DNA of 64,000 bases from E44-bin89 sp034409565 (GCA_034409565.1 DAOUMS010000003.1:1-64000); one strand, 5' to 3'; shown: positions 47,986 to 57,068, counted from the first letter of the stretch. Program-made: numbers and translations. Notes: generated by a model not told the origin, from the sequence alone.

Positions 47986-48552
47986 ATGATTTCAGAGCAG
48001 TTTCAGACGGTAGGACGGGACTTATTTGCGCGAGGTCTCGTTTCCTCAAACAGCGGTAACCTGAGTATCAGGCTTGGCGACCAGATAGTCATTACCCGTC
48101 GCGGCAGCATGCTCAACTGCCTGAATGAAAATGACCTCATCGAGACTGGCGTCAGCAAGAACAACCGGGCCACACCGTTGGCCTCAACTGACCTGGCCAT
48201 CCACCGGGCGATTTATCGTGAAACGCAGGCTCTGGCCATTGTTCACGCCCACCCACCGTACGCCGTGGCGCTCTCGATGACGGATAAGGAAATCGTGCCC
48301 GGCGGGGAAGACTTTTCCATGATAGGTACGGTTCCGGTGGTGGGCTGGAGTGAGGAGCTGGAAAAAGAATGCCTGGCTGACATTGTCGCTAGGGCATTAC
48401 AGGAATATCATATCATAATAGTGCACAATCACGGCAGCTTTGCCATCGGGCAGTTGCTTGAGGAAGCCTACAATCTCACCACGGCCCTGGAGCACAGCAG
48501 CCAGGTTCTCTGCCTGACGAGGTCCCTGCAGGTTAGCCCGCTCAAGGAATAG
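47986..48552 (+). CDS. Class II aldolase/adducin family protein
   Basis: The 188-residue protein has SSNSGNLSIRLGDQIVITRRGS, metal-binding VHAHPPYAVALS (HxH) and IVHNHGSFAIG with a third His. This is the pattern of L-fuculose-phosphate aldolase and related enzymes. The substrate cannot be settled; a methylthioribulose or sugar-phosphate aldolase is possible. Confidence 0.85.
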   Translation: MISEQFQTVGRDLFARGLVSSNSGNLSIRLGDQIVITRRGSMLNCLNENDLIETGVSKNNRATPLASTDLAIHRAIYRETQALAIVHAHPPYAVALSMTDKEIVPGGEDFSMIGTVPVVGWSEELEKECLADIVARALQEYHIIIVHNHGSFAIGQLLEEAYNLTTALEHSSQVLCLTRSLQVSPLKE

Positions 48553-48553
48553 T

Positions 48554-49471
48554 CTACTTCTGGTAGACGGGCATGCACCAGTCAAGGTATTTGCGGTTTC
48601 CCCCGCGTATTACATCAGCGTAGATTTGCTGCAACTGTTTGGTTATCTTGCCTATCTCCCCATCACCCACCTGGCGATGGTCTATTTCCGCGACCGGCGT
48701 GACATGGGCCGCCGTGCCGGTGAGGAAGACCTCGTCAGCGATAAAGAGCTCAAGGCGGTCAACCGGTCTCTCTATGGTCTCAATGCCGAATTCATTTCTG
48801 GCCAGCGTGATGATACAGTCGCGGGTGATACCCGGCAGAATGTTATTCCAGGTGGGCGGGGTGACTAATTTGCCATTGATTACCAGAAAGATATTTTCAC
48901 CGCTACCCTGGGCAATGTAGCCATCCTGATTGAGCATGATGCACTCGTCAAAGCCCTTCTCCACCGCGTCCGACTTGGCCAGGGCGTTGCCGGCATAGTG
49001 GCCCATTATTTTCACCTGCGGGGGAATTGAGTTATCGGTCGGGCACTGCCAGGCGGAGACACAGCACTTTGCCTTGTCGACGTCTATGTATCTCCCCCAG
49101 GGAATGATAAATACCGTGAAATCATCGGCAATATCGTGCACGCGGACGCCCAGGGCCTCACTGCATTTATAAGCCAGCGGACGTATATAAATATCCTGCT
49201 CGAAGCCGCACTTCTGGGCTAGCTCCACCGTGATGCGGCACATCTCATCGATGCTATAGGGCATCTTCATCCTCATTACCTTACAGCCGTTAATCAGCCG
49301 CTGGTAGTGCTCTTTCTGGCGGAAAATAAAAAGCTGCTTCTGCTGGCTGTTCCAGTTACCGCGGATGCCCTCAAAGATGGCCGTACCGTAGTGGAGGGCG
49401 TGGGTCATGATATTGACGTTGGCTTCGGCAAGAGGGATGAATTTTTCTTTAAAAAAGGCGTAGGATGGCAT
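48554..49471 (-). CDS. ilvE: Branched-chain amino acid aminotransferase
   Basis: The 305-residue fold-type IV PLP enzyme has THALHYGTAIFEGIRGN, IRPLAYKCSEALGV, the GSGENIFLV loop and LPGITRDCIITLARNEFGIE. ATG 49471 follows GGAGA at the right spacing; the upstream in-frame ATG at 49504 has no site. Last step of leucine, isoleucine and valine synthesis. Confidence 0.93.
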   Translation of the reverse strand: MPSYAFFKEKFIPLAEANVNIMTHALHYGTAIFEGIRGNWNSQQKQLFIFRQKEHYQRLINGCKVMRMKMPYSIDEMCRITVELAQKCGFEQDIYIRPLAYKCSEALGVRVHDIADDFTVFIIPWGRYIDVDKAKCCVSAWQCPTDNSIPPQVKIMGHYAGNALAKSDAVEKGFDECIMLNQDGYIAQGSGENIFLVINGKLVTPPTWNNILPGITRDCIITLARNEFGIETIERPVDRLELFIADEVFLTGTAAHVTPVAEIDHRQVGDGEIGKITKQLQQIYADVIRGGNRKYLDWCMPVYQK

Positions 49472-49613
49472 GATGAGTCTCCTTTTCCAGACAATAGTTA
49501 TCAATCATTATAGACGCTGCGCTTGGAGATTACAAGTGCGGTGATTGGCTGGATTTCAGCGTTACCGCGTGCTAATATATACATCTACCACTCCTGGTTA
49601 AGGGGGGTGAAAG

Positions 49614-50006
49614 ATGCTGGAGCAGTTTTCCGGTGAGTTGCTGGAGGCGATTTTCGACGCGCTGCCGGTGGACGTGACCTACGTTGATGAAAATGACACG
49701 GTGCGGTATTACAGCAAGCATGACGAGAGAATATTCCGGCGGACGCCGGCCGTAATCGGTCGGCAGGTGCAGAACTGCCACCCCAGAGATAGTCTGGACA
49801 AGGTAAATCATGTGGTCTCGGAACTGAAGTCGGGGAAGAGAAACGCCGCCGAGTTCTGGATTGACTTCAAAGGGCACAAGGTCTACATCCGGTACTTTGC
49901 CGTGCGTGATAAAGGGGGCAAGTATCGCGGCGTGCTTGAGGTGACGCAGGACATCACCGATATTCAGAAGATTACAGGGCAGAAGCGGCTGCTGGATATG
50001 GGGTAG
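49614..50006 (+). CDS. Stand-alone PAS-domain protein
   Basis: The 130-residue protein is a single PAS domain of the PAS_10 type: FDALPVDVTYVDENDTVRYY, RVIGR-like IGRQVQNCHP, EFWIDFKGHKVYIRYFAVRD and GVLEVTQDIT. This type is usually found fused to DUF438 in anaerobes. On its own it could act as a sensor partner; ligand unknown. Confidence 0.85.
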   Translation: MLEQFSGELLEAIFDALPVDVTYVDENDTVRYYSKHDERIFRRTPAVIGRQVQNCHPRDSLDKVNHVVSELKSGKRNAAEFWIDFKGHKVYIRYFAVRDKGGKYRGVLEVTQDITDIQKITGQKRLLDMG

Positions 50007-50024
50007 ATAACTTGTTTCTCCGTG

Positions 50025-51257
50025 TTATCTTGACAAACTCGGCGTGTGCAGGCTGTAGCCCTCGTCGCTTTCCGGGAAAATATCCCTTAACTGAAGCGTT
50101 CTCCCCGTCTGTATGGCGGTAAAGCCGTACTTTTTGCGTACGCGGTCAATGGCCGTATTTAACTGCTCCAGCCGCTGTCCTTTCGTGTCCAGCATATCTG
50201 TCTGTTTTCCTGCCTCTACCAGACTTGACACCCCGATGCCGATAAGCCGGACTGCCTGCTTGCTGCGGGGCAGTTCATTTTTCAGCAATTTTAAACCGGT
50301 CTCGAATATTGTCTGGTCGGTGTCATCGGGCTGAAAAAGCGTCTGCTGGCGGGTGATGGTGGTGAAATCGGCGTATCTCAGCTTGAGTGCGATGCACCTC
50401 GCCCGCTTTTCTTCCTGACGTAATTCGCTGCCCACCCGTTCGCTGAGGTAGCGGAGGGTTGCCTGCACCAGTGTCATATCTCTGGTGTCGCGGCTGAAGG
50501 TGGTCTCCCGGCTGATGGACTTGGCGGCGGCCGGCGGCTCAACTTTGCGGTCATCGAGGCCGCTGGCATGGTCGTGAATGAGTATGCCATAAGACCCGAA
50601 TTGACTTTTCAGTGCCTCCGGGGACGATGCCGCCAACTGGCCGATGGTGCTGATGCCCAGTTGCTTCAGCGCCTGCTCGCTCTTTTTGCCGACACCGGGA
50701 AGCCTGTTCACCGGCAGCGGGGCCAGGAAAGCGCTCTCACCGCTGGCGGGAACTTCCAGCAGTCCGTCCGGTTTGGATGCATCCGAGGCAACCTTGGCTA
50801 CCACCTTGCTGCTGGCAATGCCGATTGAGGCGCAGAGACCGAGTTCGTCTTTGACGCGCTGCCTTATCTTCTCCGCCATCTTTCTTATCGAGCCGTGGAG
50901 CGATTCGAAGCCGGTGGCATCGAGGTAGGCCTCGTCAATGCCCAGCGGCTCCAGATAGGGAGAGAAGTCGGCCAGAATGGCCATGAACTTCTCCGAGGCT
51001 TGGCGGTAGCGTTTATAGTTGCCCTCGATAAATATGGCCTGCGGGCAGAGGCGGCTGGCGGTAAGCAGGGGCATGGCGGAATGCACCCCGAAGGCACGGG
51101 CCTCGTAGGAAGCGGCGGCCACGACCCCCCTTCTATCCGGTTTGCCACCGACGACTACCGGTTTGCCCTTCAGCTCCGGGTTGAGCACCTGCTCCACGGA
51201 GACGAAGAAAGCATCGAGGTCAATGTGCATGATACGGCGCGGCTTGTGGTTGCCCAT
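50025..51257 (-). CDS. dinB: DNA polymerase IV (Y-family)
   Basis: The 410-residue translesion polymerase has MHIDLDAFFVSVEQ with the metal Asp, PLGIDEAYLDATG, and the helix-hairpin-helix LPGVGKKSEQALKQLGISTI, then the little-finger domain. It is the last gene after a ferredoxin and a DUF951 protein on the same strand. No LexA box is visible near its start. Confidence 0.95.
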   Translation of the reverse strand: MGNHKPRRIMHIDLDAFFVSVEQVLNPELKGKPVVVGGKPDRRGVVAAASYEARAFGVHSAMPLLTASRLCPQAIFIEGNYKRYRQASEKFMAILADFSPYLEPLGIDEAYLDATGFESLHGSIRKMAEKIRQRVKDELGLCASIGIASSKVVAKVASDASKPDGLLEVPASGESAFLAPLPVNRLPGVGKKSEQALKQLGISTIGQLAASSPEALKSQFGSYGILIHDHASGLDDRKVEPPAAAKSISRETTFSRDTRDMTLVQATLRYLSERVGSELRQEEKRARCIALKLRYADFTTITRQQTLFQPDDTDQTIFETGLKLLKNELPRSKQAVRLIGIGVSSLVEAGKQTDMLDTKGQRLEQLNTAIDRVRKKYGFTAIQTGRTLQLRDIFPESDEGYSLHTPSLSR

Positions 51258-51259
51258 TT

Positions 51260-51472
51260 TTAAATCCTCATTATCTGCACTGCCTTCAGCGGGCAGGCGC
51301 GGGCGCAGTCACCGCAGCCCTGGCAGGTAGAGGGGTGGAACATGGGTTTGTGATAGGGAGCTTCCTGTTTAATCAGCTTGTGCGGGCAGGCCGACAGGGC
51401 CAGACAGTTACCATCTTGGCACTTTTCTGGCTGGCACTTATCAAAGACCACCAGGGCTATCTTACCCGGCAT
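51260..51472 (-). CDS. Small 4Fe-4S ferredoxin-like protein
   Basis: The 70-residue protein has two cysteine clusters: CQPEKCQDGNCLALSACP (incomplete or variant) and CQGCGDCARACP (a complete 4Fe-4S motif). It begins 10 bases inside the DUF951-type gene, so it is coupled to it. It is probably an electron carrier or a cluster-binding subunit. Confidence 0.85.
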   Translation of the reverse strand: MPGKIALVVFDKCQPEKCQDGNCLALSACPHKLIKQEAPYHKPMFHPSTCQGCGDCARACPLKAVQIMRI

Positions 51473-51824
51473 CTCCGGCTTTTTCCGTCTCCTTCTTTAA
51501 TCTCTCCAGTTCCTCTTCGAGTTCCTCGCGCTGCTGCCACATTTGCAGCGGCACCGAGTGGGCGGGCCAGCGTGCCAGTAAATCGGATAGTTTCTCTTCG
51601 AGTTCTTCGATACGTTCTTCAGCCGTTTTTCTGGGCGCGATTTCTTCACGGGAGATAACCGCCTTTAGCCGGCGTTCCAAGACGCTTCTTGGCAGCAGCA
51701 CGCGGTGCTGGCATTGCCGGCATTTTATACCGATATCGGCGCCAACCCGGAACACCTGCCACTCATAGCTGCCGCAGGGATGTTTTTTCTTCAAGCGGAC
51801 AGTATCGCCAATTTTTATATCCAT
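51462..51824 (-). CDS. DUF951 domain with C-terminal coiled coil
   Basis: The first 65 residues (MDIKIGDTVRLKKKHPCGSY, WQVFRVGADIGIKCRQCQH and RVLLPRSVLERRLK) are a typical DUF951 protein, a small zinc-ribbon-like nucleic-acid-binding module. Residues 75-118 add a Glu/Arg-rich coiled coil (RIEELEEKLSDLLARWPA), which most DUF951 proteins lack. Function unknown, probably RNA/ribosome-related. Confidence 0.85.
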   Translation of the reverse strand: MDIKIGDTVRLKKKHPCGSYEWQVFRVGADIGIKCRQCQHRVLLPRSVLERRLKAVISREEIAPRKTAEERIEELEEKLSDLLARWPAHSVPLQMWQQREELEEELERLKKETEKAGDAG

Positions 51825-51852
51825 GGCTCTGGCTCCAGGCTGGGGTGGTCAA

Positions 51853-52671
51853 TCAGGAGACTGTCTCTTTGAGGTGGTTAATCTGCTCGCTCAACTCGGT
51901 GGCCGCCTGGCGCGCCGCCGGAGCGAAGTCCTTTTCTCTCGAAGCATAGAGTATCTGCCTTGAGGAGTTGATGATTGCTTTCTCGCCGTGGCGGTCAATG
52001 CCGTAACGGATGGTCAGTGCCAGGTCTCCCCCCTGGGCACCGATGCCGGGAATCAGTAGCGGCATATCGGGGTGCTGCTCGCGGATGGCTTTCAGTTCCT
52101 CGGGATAGGTGGCGCCTACCACCAGCCCGATATTGCCGTGGGCGTTCCATTCGCTGGCCTTGCGGGCGACAATCTGGAACAGGGGGAGGTAGTCGTTATT
52201 GCCGATTTTGGTATTCAGTGCCTGGAAATCAACGGCGCCGGCGTTTGAGGTGCGGCAGAGGATAAAGATGCCACGCTCCCGGTACTGCAGGAACGGCTCT
52301 ATGGAGTCGTGGCCGAGGTAGGGATTTACCGTGGTGGCATCAAAGTCAAAGTAGGAGAAGATGGCCCGGGCATAGGCTTTGGCCGTGTTGCCGATGTCGC
52401 CGCGTTTAGCATCGCCGATAACCGGAATATCATCGGGAATAAAACTTCTGGTCTTTTTCAGGATGCTCATGCCGTCGTCACCGAGCGCTTCGTAGAAGGC
52501 GAAATTCAGTTTATAGGCGCAGACCAGGTCGGAGGTAGCTTCTATAATGCCCCGGTTAAAATCAATAACGCTGACGTTTTCCGGCATCCTGTCCCGGTCA
52601 GGGTCAAGCCCGATGCAGAGCAGGCTATTGTTCTTTCTCATGGCTCTGGTCAGTTTGTCAATAAACGTCAT
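51853..52671 (-). CDS. pyrF: Orotidine-5'-phosphate decarboxylase (long type)
   Basis: The 272-residue enzyme has LLCIGLDPDRDRMP, YKLNFAFYEALGDDG, the catalytic VIGDAKRGDIGNTAKAYA and VVGATYPEELKAIRE. This is the longer subfamily typical of mycobacteria and Chloroflexota. It makes UMP. Upstream lies a SWIM-domain gene. Confidence 0.95.
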   Translation of the reverse strand: MTFIDKLTRAMRKNNSLLCIGLDPDRDRMPENVSVIDFNRGIIEATSDLVCAYKLNFAFYEALGDDGMSILKKTRSFIPDDIPVIGDAKRGDIGNTAKAYARAIFSYFDFDATTVNPYLGHDSIEPFLQYRERGIFILCRTSNAGAVDFQALNTKIGNNDYLPLFQIVARKASEWNAHGNIGLVVGATYPEELKAIREQHPDMPLLIPGIGAQGGDLALTIRYGIDRHGEKAIINSSRQILYASREKDFAPAARQAATELSEQINHLKETVS

Positions 52672-52735
52672 CTGGTTCTCCGCGGATTAAAGCCGGGAAG
52701 AGGGGTTAATCCTACGACACGTCAGTCCAGCAGTA

Positions 52736-52999
52736 TTATCGGGTTATCTCATGCTGCGGTGTCTGAGCCTCGGAGGGCAGCATGTCGCCCAGGATTTTCT
52801 GGAGCGCCATGGTATGGCTGCAGAGGCCCCAGTTGGCGAAGAAAGGGCAGGAGCAATGCCACTTGCCATCTTGATAGCTGGTGTTATAATTGTCGTTCTC
52901 GCCACGGAATTTCACAGCGAGCTCGCTAAACGTTACCCGGTCGGTCTCCTGAGCGTATCGATTGGCCTTTTCAATCTTCCCGATCAAACTGGACTGCAT
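52736..52999 (-). CDS. Small SWIM zinc-finger protein
   Basis: The 87-residue protein ends its core with CSCPFFANWGLCSHTMALQK, the CxCx(n)CxH pattern of SWIM fingers. The preceding strand-rich part (YNTSYQDGKWHCSC) is also typical. SWIM domains bind DNA or proteins. Function unknown. Confidence 0.8.
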   Translation of the reverse strand: MQSSLIGKIEKANRYAQETDRVTFSELAVKFRGENDNYNTSYQDGKWHCSCPFFANWGLCSHTMALQKILGDMLPSEAQTPQHEITR

Positions 53000-53240
53000 A
53001 TGCCTTCCCTCCTTAATGTAAGAAGCACTGGCCTAATCTGGCACAGCGCTTCGTCTCCATATTAACAAGCCTCTCGCTCCTGGATTCATATCGAAATTAC
53101 CATCATCGTTATCACTAATTTAAATTTTAACGCTTTTTCGGCGGTTAGTCTAGGGGAAGTCGGTGAATTTTGTCAACCTGTATTTGCCTCTATTGAAGCT
53201 GATGCGGTAAAATATTTGATAAAAAGGCGTGAGGTGAAGT

Positions 53241-53492
53241 GTGCCCATTTATGAGTACGAGTGTGGCCAGTGCCAGTTCCGTTTTGAGAGGAAGCAGAGC
53301 TTTGACGAGGAACCGGTAGCCATGTGCCCGCATTGTCAGGGAAAAGCTCGCCGTGTCATTCATTCCACCCCCATCATCTTCAAGGGCAGCGGTTTTTATA
53401 TTACCGATAGTCGCAAACATAGCAAATCGGAAGAGCACAAGAAACCGGAGAAGAGCAAGGAAGAGGTACCGGTCAAGGAAAAGGGGAAGTAG
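53241..53492 (+). CDS. FmdB-type zinc-ribbon protein
   Basis: The 83-residue protein begins MPIYEYECGQCQFRFE and has CPHCQGKARRVIHS, the FmdB family pattern of two CxxC pairs. The tail is Lys/Glu rich. GTG 53241 has GAGGTGA upstream. It is followed five bases later by dtd. Confidence 0.9.
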   Translation: MPIYEYECGQCQFRFERKQSFDEEPVAMCPHCQGKARRVIHSTPIIFKGSGFYITDSRKHSKSEEHKKPEKSKEEVPVKEKGK

Positions 53493-53496
53493 TCCC

Positions 53497-53949
53497 GTGA
53501 AAGCGCTTCTGCAGCGTGTTACCCGGGCCTCCGTAGCCGTGGACCATGAGGAAGTGGGGAAAATAGGGCGGGGGCTCGTTGTATTTCTCGGTGTGGCCAG
53601 CGGCGATACTCAAAAGGATGCCGATTATCTGGCACAAAAGGTCGTCAACCTGCGCATCTTTGCCGATAACGAAGGCAAGTTCAACCTGTCGGCACTTGAT
53701 GTCCACGCCGAGCTCCTCATTGTCAGCCAGTTCACCCTTCTCGCCGATACTAGGAAAGGCCGGCGACCCAGCTTCATTGCGGCCGCACCCCCGGAGCAGG
53801 CGGACAGTCTTTTTACCTACTTTGTGGAGCAGGCGAGAGCGACCGGCCTGAAGGTGGCCACCGGTCGATTTCAGACGTATATGCAGGTTGAAATCCATAA
53901 CGATGGCCCGGTCACCATCATGCTTGATAGCAGCGAAAAAATTCAATAA
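53497..53949 (+). CDS. dtd: D-aminoacyl-tRNA deacylase
   Basis: The 150-residue protein removes D-amino acids from tRNA. Motifs are MKALLQRVTRASVAVD, IVSQFTLLADTRKGRRPSF (SQFT) and EIHNDGPVTIMLDS (the Gly-cis-Pro motif). The start is GTG 53497, right after the FmdB gene. Confidence 0.95.
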   Translation: MKALLQRVTRASVAVDHEEVGKIGRGLVVFLGVASGDTQKDADYLAQKVVNLRIFADNEGKFNLSALDVHAELLIVSQFTLLADTRKGRRPSFIAAAPPEQADSLFTYFVEQARATGLKVATGRFQTYMQVEIHNDGPVTIMLDSSEKIQ

Positions 53950-53972
53950 TAGCGGCAATTGCAAATAATTTT

Positions 53973-53992
53973 AATTGCAAAAGCTTGCAATT
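53973..53992. promoter_or_regulatory. Candidate Fur/Zur operator upstream of the regulator gene
   Basis: AATTGCAA-AAGC-TTGCAATT is a perfect 8-4-8 inverted repeat; a further AATTGCAAATAA copy lies just upstream (53958-53969). The TGCAA-N4-TTGCA core recurs in front of the transporter operon (54501-54514). Confidence 0.65.
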
Positions 53993-54050
53993 ATTCCTCT
54001 TTTTTGTTAAACTTTGTCTATTCGGTTCGATAATCTGTATTCTGACGGAT

Positions 54051-54482
54051 ATGAAAAAGGCGAGCGATATCATAAACCGACTGGGTGAGCAGGGCTACCG
54101 GCTGACGCCGCAGCGCATGATGGTCCTGGCGGCCATTGAAAACAGCGACCACCACATCAGCGCTGAGGAGATATTCTCTCAGGTAGTGGCCAAATATCCT
54201 CACCTCAATATTTCCACCGTATATCGGACACTGGAACTGCTCCACCGGCTCGGCCTGGTAACCCAGACTGACCTCGGTGGGGGGCGGGTCAGGTATCATC
54301 CGGCGGACAAAGGGCACCACCACCATCTGGTCTGTCAGGAGTGCGGTAAAGTAGTTGACTTGGATGAGTCTGTGCTTGACCACCTGAAAACGGTGCTGCG
54401 GCGGGATTACAAGTTCGACCCCGATATACGGCATCTGGCCTTCTTCGGCCTGTGTGTTGATTGTCGAAACGGTAAAAAATAA
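54051..54482 (+). CDS. Fur-family metalloregulator, probably Zur
   Basis: The 143-residue protein has the winged helix (TPQRMMVLAAIENSDHHISA and HLNISTVYRTLELLHRLGLV) and the metal/dimer domain with GHHHHLVCQECGKVVDL and a second CxxC pair (LCVDC). The residues do not by themselves separate Fur from Zur. Zinc is favoured because a zinc-type ABC operon follows immediately and shares a palindrome. ATG 54051. Confidence 0.85.
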   Translation: MKKASDIINRLGEQGYRLTPQRMMVLAAIENSDHHISAEEIFSQVVAKYPHLNISTVYRTLELLHRLGLVTQTDLGGGRVRYHPADKGHHHHLVCQECGKVVDLDESVLDHLKTVLRRDYKFDPDIRHLAFFGLCVDCRNGKK

Positions 54483-54499
54483 AAAAATTTAAGCATTTA

Positions 54500-54514
54500 T
54501 TGCAATGATTTGCA
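54500..54514. promoter_or_regulatory. Candidate Fur/Zur operator upstream of the transporter operon
   Basis: TGCAA-TGAT-TTGCA (54501-54514) keeps the same 5-4-5 spacing as the site before the regulator gene. More TTGCA-like copies follow to 54528. Confidence 0.6.
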
Positions 54515-54563
54515 GTTGCATACAATTGCCTCTGGTGAACTGACTGAGAGAGAGGAGATAATA

Positions 54564-55412
54564 ATGGGTAGAAAACGTAATTTATTATCAGCGGTCGTTC
54601 TGGTTTTGCTCCTGGTGGCAGTCCTTGCATCGGGTGGGTGTGTGTCACAAGAGACGGGAAAGCTTCAGCTGGTTACCAGCACCTCGCTGCTGGCACAGAT
54701 TGTGGCACGGGTGGGGGGTGAAAATGTGGAGGTAATCAATATCATTCCGCCGGCGCAGTGCCCGGGGCATTTCGATGTCAAGCCGGGCGATATCCAGATG
54801 CTGGCGGGTGCCGACCTCTTTCTCATGCACGGCTGGCAGGGAGAGAAATTCACCGATGACCTCATAGCCTCCGCCAATAACCCCGACCTGAATATTTTCC
54901 AGGTTGATGTGCCGGGCAACTGGATGACACCGCAGGTGCAGATTCAGGCAATTGATATCATCGTCGGCATTATCAGCCAGGCTGACGCGGAGCACAGCGC
55001 TGAATTTCAGAAGCATGCCGATGATTTCAAGGCATCGGTCAACGCTATGGGGACGGAAATGGCGGCAAAGCTGGCCGAAGCCAACACGACTGGAATCAAT
55101 GTGATGTGTGCTGAACAGCAGGCTGGGTTCGTGCAGTGGGCCGGGTTCAATATTGTGGCTACCTTTGGCAGACCTGATTCCCTGACTCCTCAGGTGGTCA
55201 AAGAACTGGTGGACAAAGGGAGAGAGGGTGAGGTGACCCTGATTATCGATAACATGCAGAGTGGCCAGGACGCCGGGGCCGGCATCGCCGAGGAGCTTGG
55301 CAGCGCCAGAGTTATCCTTTCCAATTTCCCCGGTGGCTATGAGGGCACGGAAACTTGGGAGAAGACTATCGAGTATAATGTGGCGCTCCTGCTGGCGGCA
55401 ATAGGCCGGTAA
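54564..55412 (+). CDS. Atypical metal ABC substrate-binding lipoprotein
   Basis: The signal peptide ends at the lipobox LASGGC. The fold is that of the ZnuA/TroA family (LVTSTSLLAQIVARVGGENV), but the usual ligands differ. The first motif is PPAQCPGHFDVKPGD with one His and a Cys. The DPHxW motif is replaced by GNWMTPQVQ, and the third His region reads CAEQQAGFVQWAGF. Its metal may therefore be different or bound in another way. It heads a complete ABC operon preceded by a Fur-type gene and operator. Confidence 0.85.
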   Translation: MGRKRNLLSAVVLVLLLVAVLASGGCVSQETGKLQLVTSTSLLAQIVARVGGENVEVINIIPPAQCPGHFDVKPGDIQMLAGADLFLMHGWQGEKFTDDLIASANNPDLNIFQVDVPGNWMTPQVQIQAIDIIVGIISQADAEHSAEFQKHADDFKASVNAMGTEMAAKLAEANTTGINVMCAEQQAGFVQWAGFNIVATFGRPDSLTPQVVKELVDKGREGEVTLIIDNMQSGQDAGAGIAEELGSARVILSNFPGGYEGTETWEKTIEYNVALLLAAIGR

Positions 55413-55434
55413 AGCGCTGTGGGACTGGTGTGGC

Positions 55435-56211
55435 ATGAGCGAAACGGTCATTGATATAAAAAACGCGGTCGTGTCCTATCGCGAAGACGTGGCCCTGCGG
55501 GGCGTGTCGCTCAAGGTGAACGCTGGAGAATTCGTCGGCATCATCGGCCCCAATGGTGCCGGCAAGACGACGCTGCTGACGGTGGTAAACGGGCTGGGTA
55601 AGCTGCTCAGCGGGCGGGTAAAGGTGCTGGGGCATCAGCTCACTCCCGGCAACGGCCATTCATTAAGGAAGAAGGTCGGCTATGTGGCCCAAGTGCAGAG
55701 CATTGACCCGCGCATGCCGATGAACGTGCGCGAGGTGGTGATGATTGGCCGCTACGGGCTGCTGGGCCTGCTGGCCCGGCCGGGGAGACATGACTGGGAG
55801 GTGGTGGACGAGATGCTGGAGCTCGTTGGCATGAGCCACCTTGCCCGAAGACCTATCGGTCACCTGTCTGGTGGTGAGCAGCAGCGCGTGGCCATTGCCC
55901 GCTGTCTGGCGCAGGAGCCGGCGATTTTTCTGCTTGATGAGCCCACCGCTTCGCTGGACTGGAAAGCTCAGGCCGATATTCTGGAACTGGTAAGGGAAGT
56001 CCATGACCGCCGAACTCTCACCACCCTGTTTGTTACCCACGACCTGAGCTGCCTGCCCGTGGCCTGTTACCGTGTCGTGCTGATGAAGGAGGGACAAATC
56101 TGGGGTGAAGGTACACCGGCTGAACTGCTCACCGATGAAAATCTCGGCTATCTTTATGATATGCCTCTTGCCGAGGTGAAAAAGCGAAGAACGGAAAATA
56201 TTCTGGTATGA
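55435..56211 (+). CDS. znuC: Metal ABC transporter ATP-binding protein
   Basis: The 258-residue protein has Walker A GPNGAGKTTLLTV, Q-loop YVAQVQSIDP, signature HLSGGEQQRVAIARCLAQEP, Walker B IFLLDEPTASLDW and H-loop VTHDLSCLP. It belongs to the zinc/manganese ATPase group by operon position and sequence. It lies 22 bases after the binding protein. Confidence 0.93.
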   Translation: MSETVIDIKNAVVSYREDVALRGVSLKVNAGEFVGIIGPNGAGKTTLLTVVNGLGKLLSGRVKVLGHQLTPGNGHSLRKKVGYVAQVQSIDPRMPMNVREVVMIGRYGLLGLLARPGRHDWEVVDEMLELVGMSHLARRPIGHLSGGEQQRVAIARCLAQEPAIFLLDEPTASLDWKAQADILELVREVHDRRTLTTLFVTHDLSCLPVACYRVVLMKEGQIWGEGTPAELLTDENLGYLYDMPLAEVKKRRTENILV

Positions 56212-56222
56212 GGTAGATTGTT

Positions 56223-57068
56223 TTGTCCATTTTTGAATACCAGTTCATGCAGAATGCCATTCTCACCGCCTTCCTGGGCGGCGTCGCCTGCGGCAGCATC
56301 GGCGTCTTCGTGGTGCTAATGCACATGCCATTCATCGGGGTCTGCATGTCGCACGCTGCCTTTGCCGGTGCGTTGCTTGGACTGTGGCTGGGTTTCAATC
56401 CCTTAATCGGGGCCTTTGTTCTCAGTCTGCTGGCCGCGGCCATAGTCGGCCCTCTGGCCGACCGCGGAGAACTCAGTCCCGAGACCTCAGTGGGGGTCAT
56501 CTTTTCCCTCATGCTCGGGCTGGCGTTCCTTTTCATGGGCCTGATGCCTGGCACCAAGTCGGGGGCGCTGGAATTGCTGTGGGGCAGTATCCTCACCAAT
56601 ACCCGCGGCGATGTCATTTTGCTGGCGATAGTGGCCGCTCTGGTGGTGGGCTTGATAGTTGCCTTCTACAAGGAGGTACAGGCGACCGTCTTTCACCGCG
56701 ACATGGCGCTGTCGGTGGGTATCCCGGCCACGGTGATATTATACGGCATCCTGTTTTTAACCGGCGCCACCATCACTGCCACCCTACGTTCCATTGGCGG
56801 GATTCTTATTTTCAGCCTGATATTGAACCCGGCCGCGGCTGCCTACCAGCTTACCTACAGCATGAAGAGGATGTTTCTGCTGGCGGCCGGTTTCGGTGTG
56901 CTGTCGGGCTGGATGGGGTTGCTGTTTTCCTATCTGTTCAATATACCCAGCGGGGCGACCATCGTGGTTACTTCCTCGGTTATCTTTCTGCTGGCCGCTA
57001 TCTTCTCCCCCAAGCGCCGGGTAAAAGGCTGGCAGACGAAACCACTGGCGGAGGCGGGCCATGATTAG
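56223..57068 (+). CDS. znuB: Metal ABC transporter permease
   Basis: The 281-residue protein has about eight hydrophobic segments and the ABC-3 features MHMPFIGVCMSHAAFAGALL, ETSVGVIFSLMLGLAFL and GGILIFSLILNPAAAAYQLT. The start is TTG 56223. Its stop overlaps the start of the methyltransferase gene by eight bases. Confidence 0.93.
   Translation: MSIFEYQFMQNAILTAFLGGVACGSIGVFVVLMHMPFIGVCMSHAAFAGALLGLWLGFNPLIGAFVLSLLAAAIVGPLADRGELSPETSVGVIFSLMLGLAFLFMGLMPGTKSGALELLWGSILTNTRGDVILLAIVAALVVGLIVAFYKEVQATVFHRDMALSVGIPATVILYGILFLTGATITATLRSIGGILIFSLILNPAAAAYQLTYSMKRMFLLAAGFGVLSGWMGLLFSYLFNIPSGATIVVTSSVIFLLAAIFSPKRRVKGWQTKPLAEAGHD

Noticed and set aside
51258..51320. SOS box upstream of dinB
   Set aside because: No GAAC-N4-GTTC palindrome is present there, and the gene follows others in an operon.
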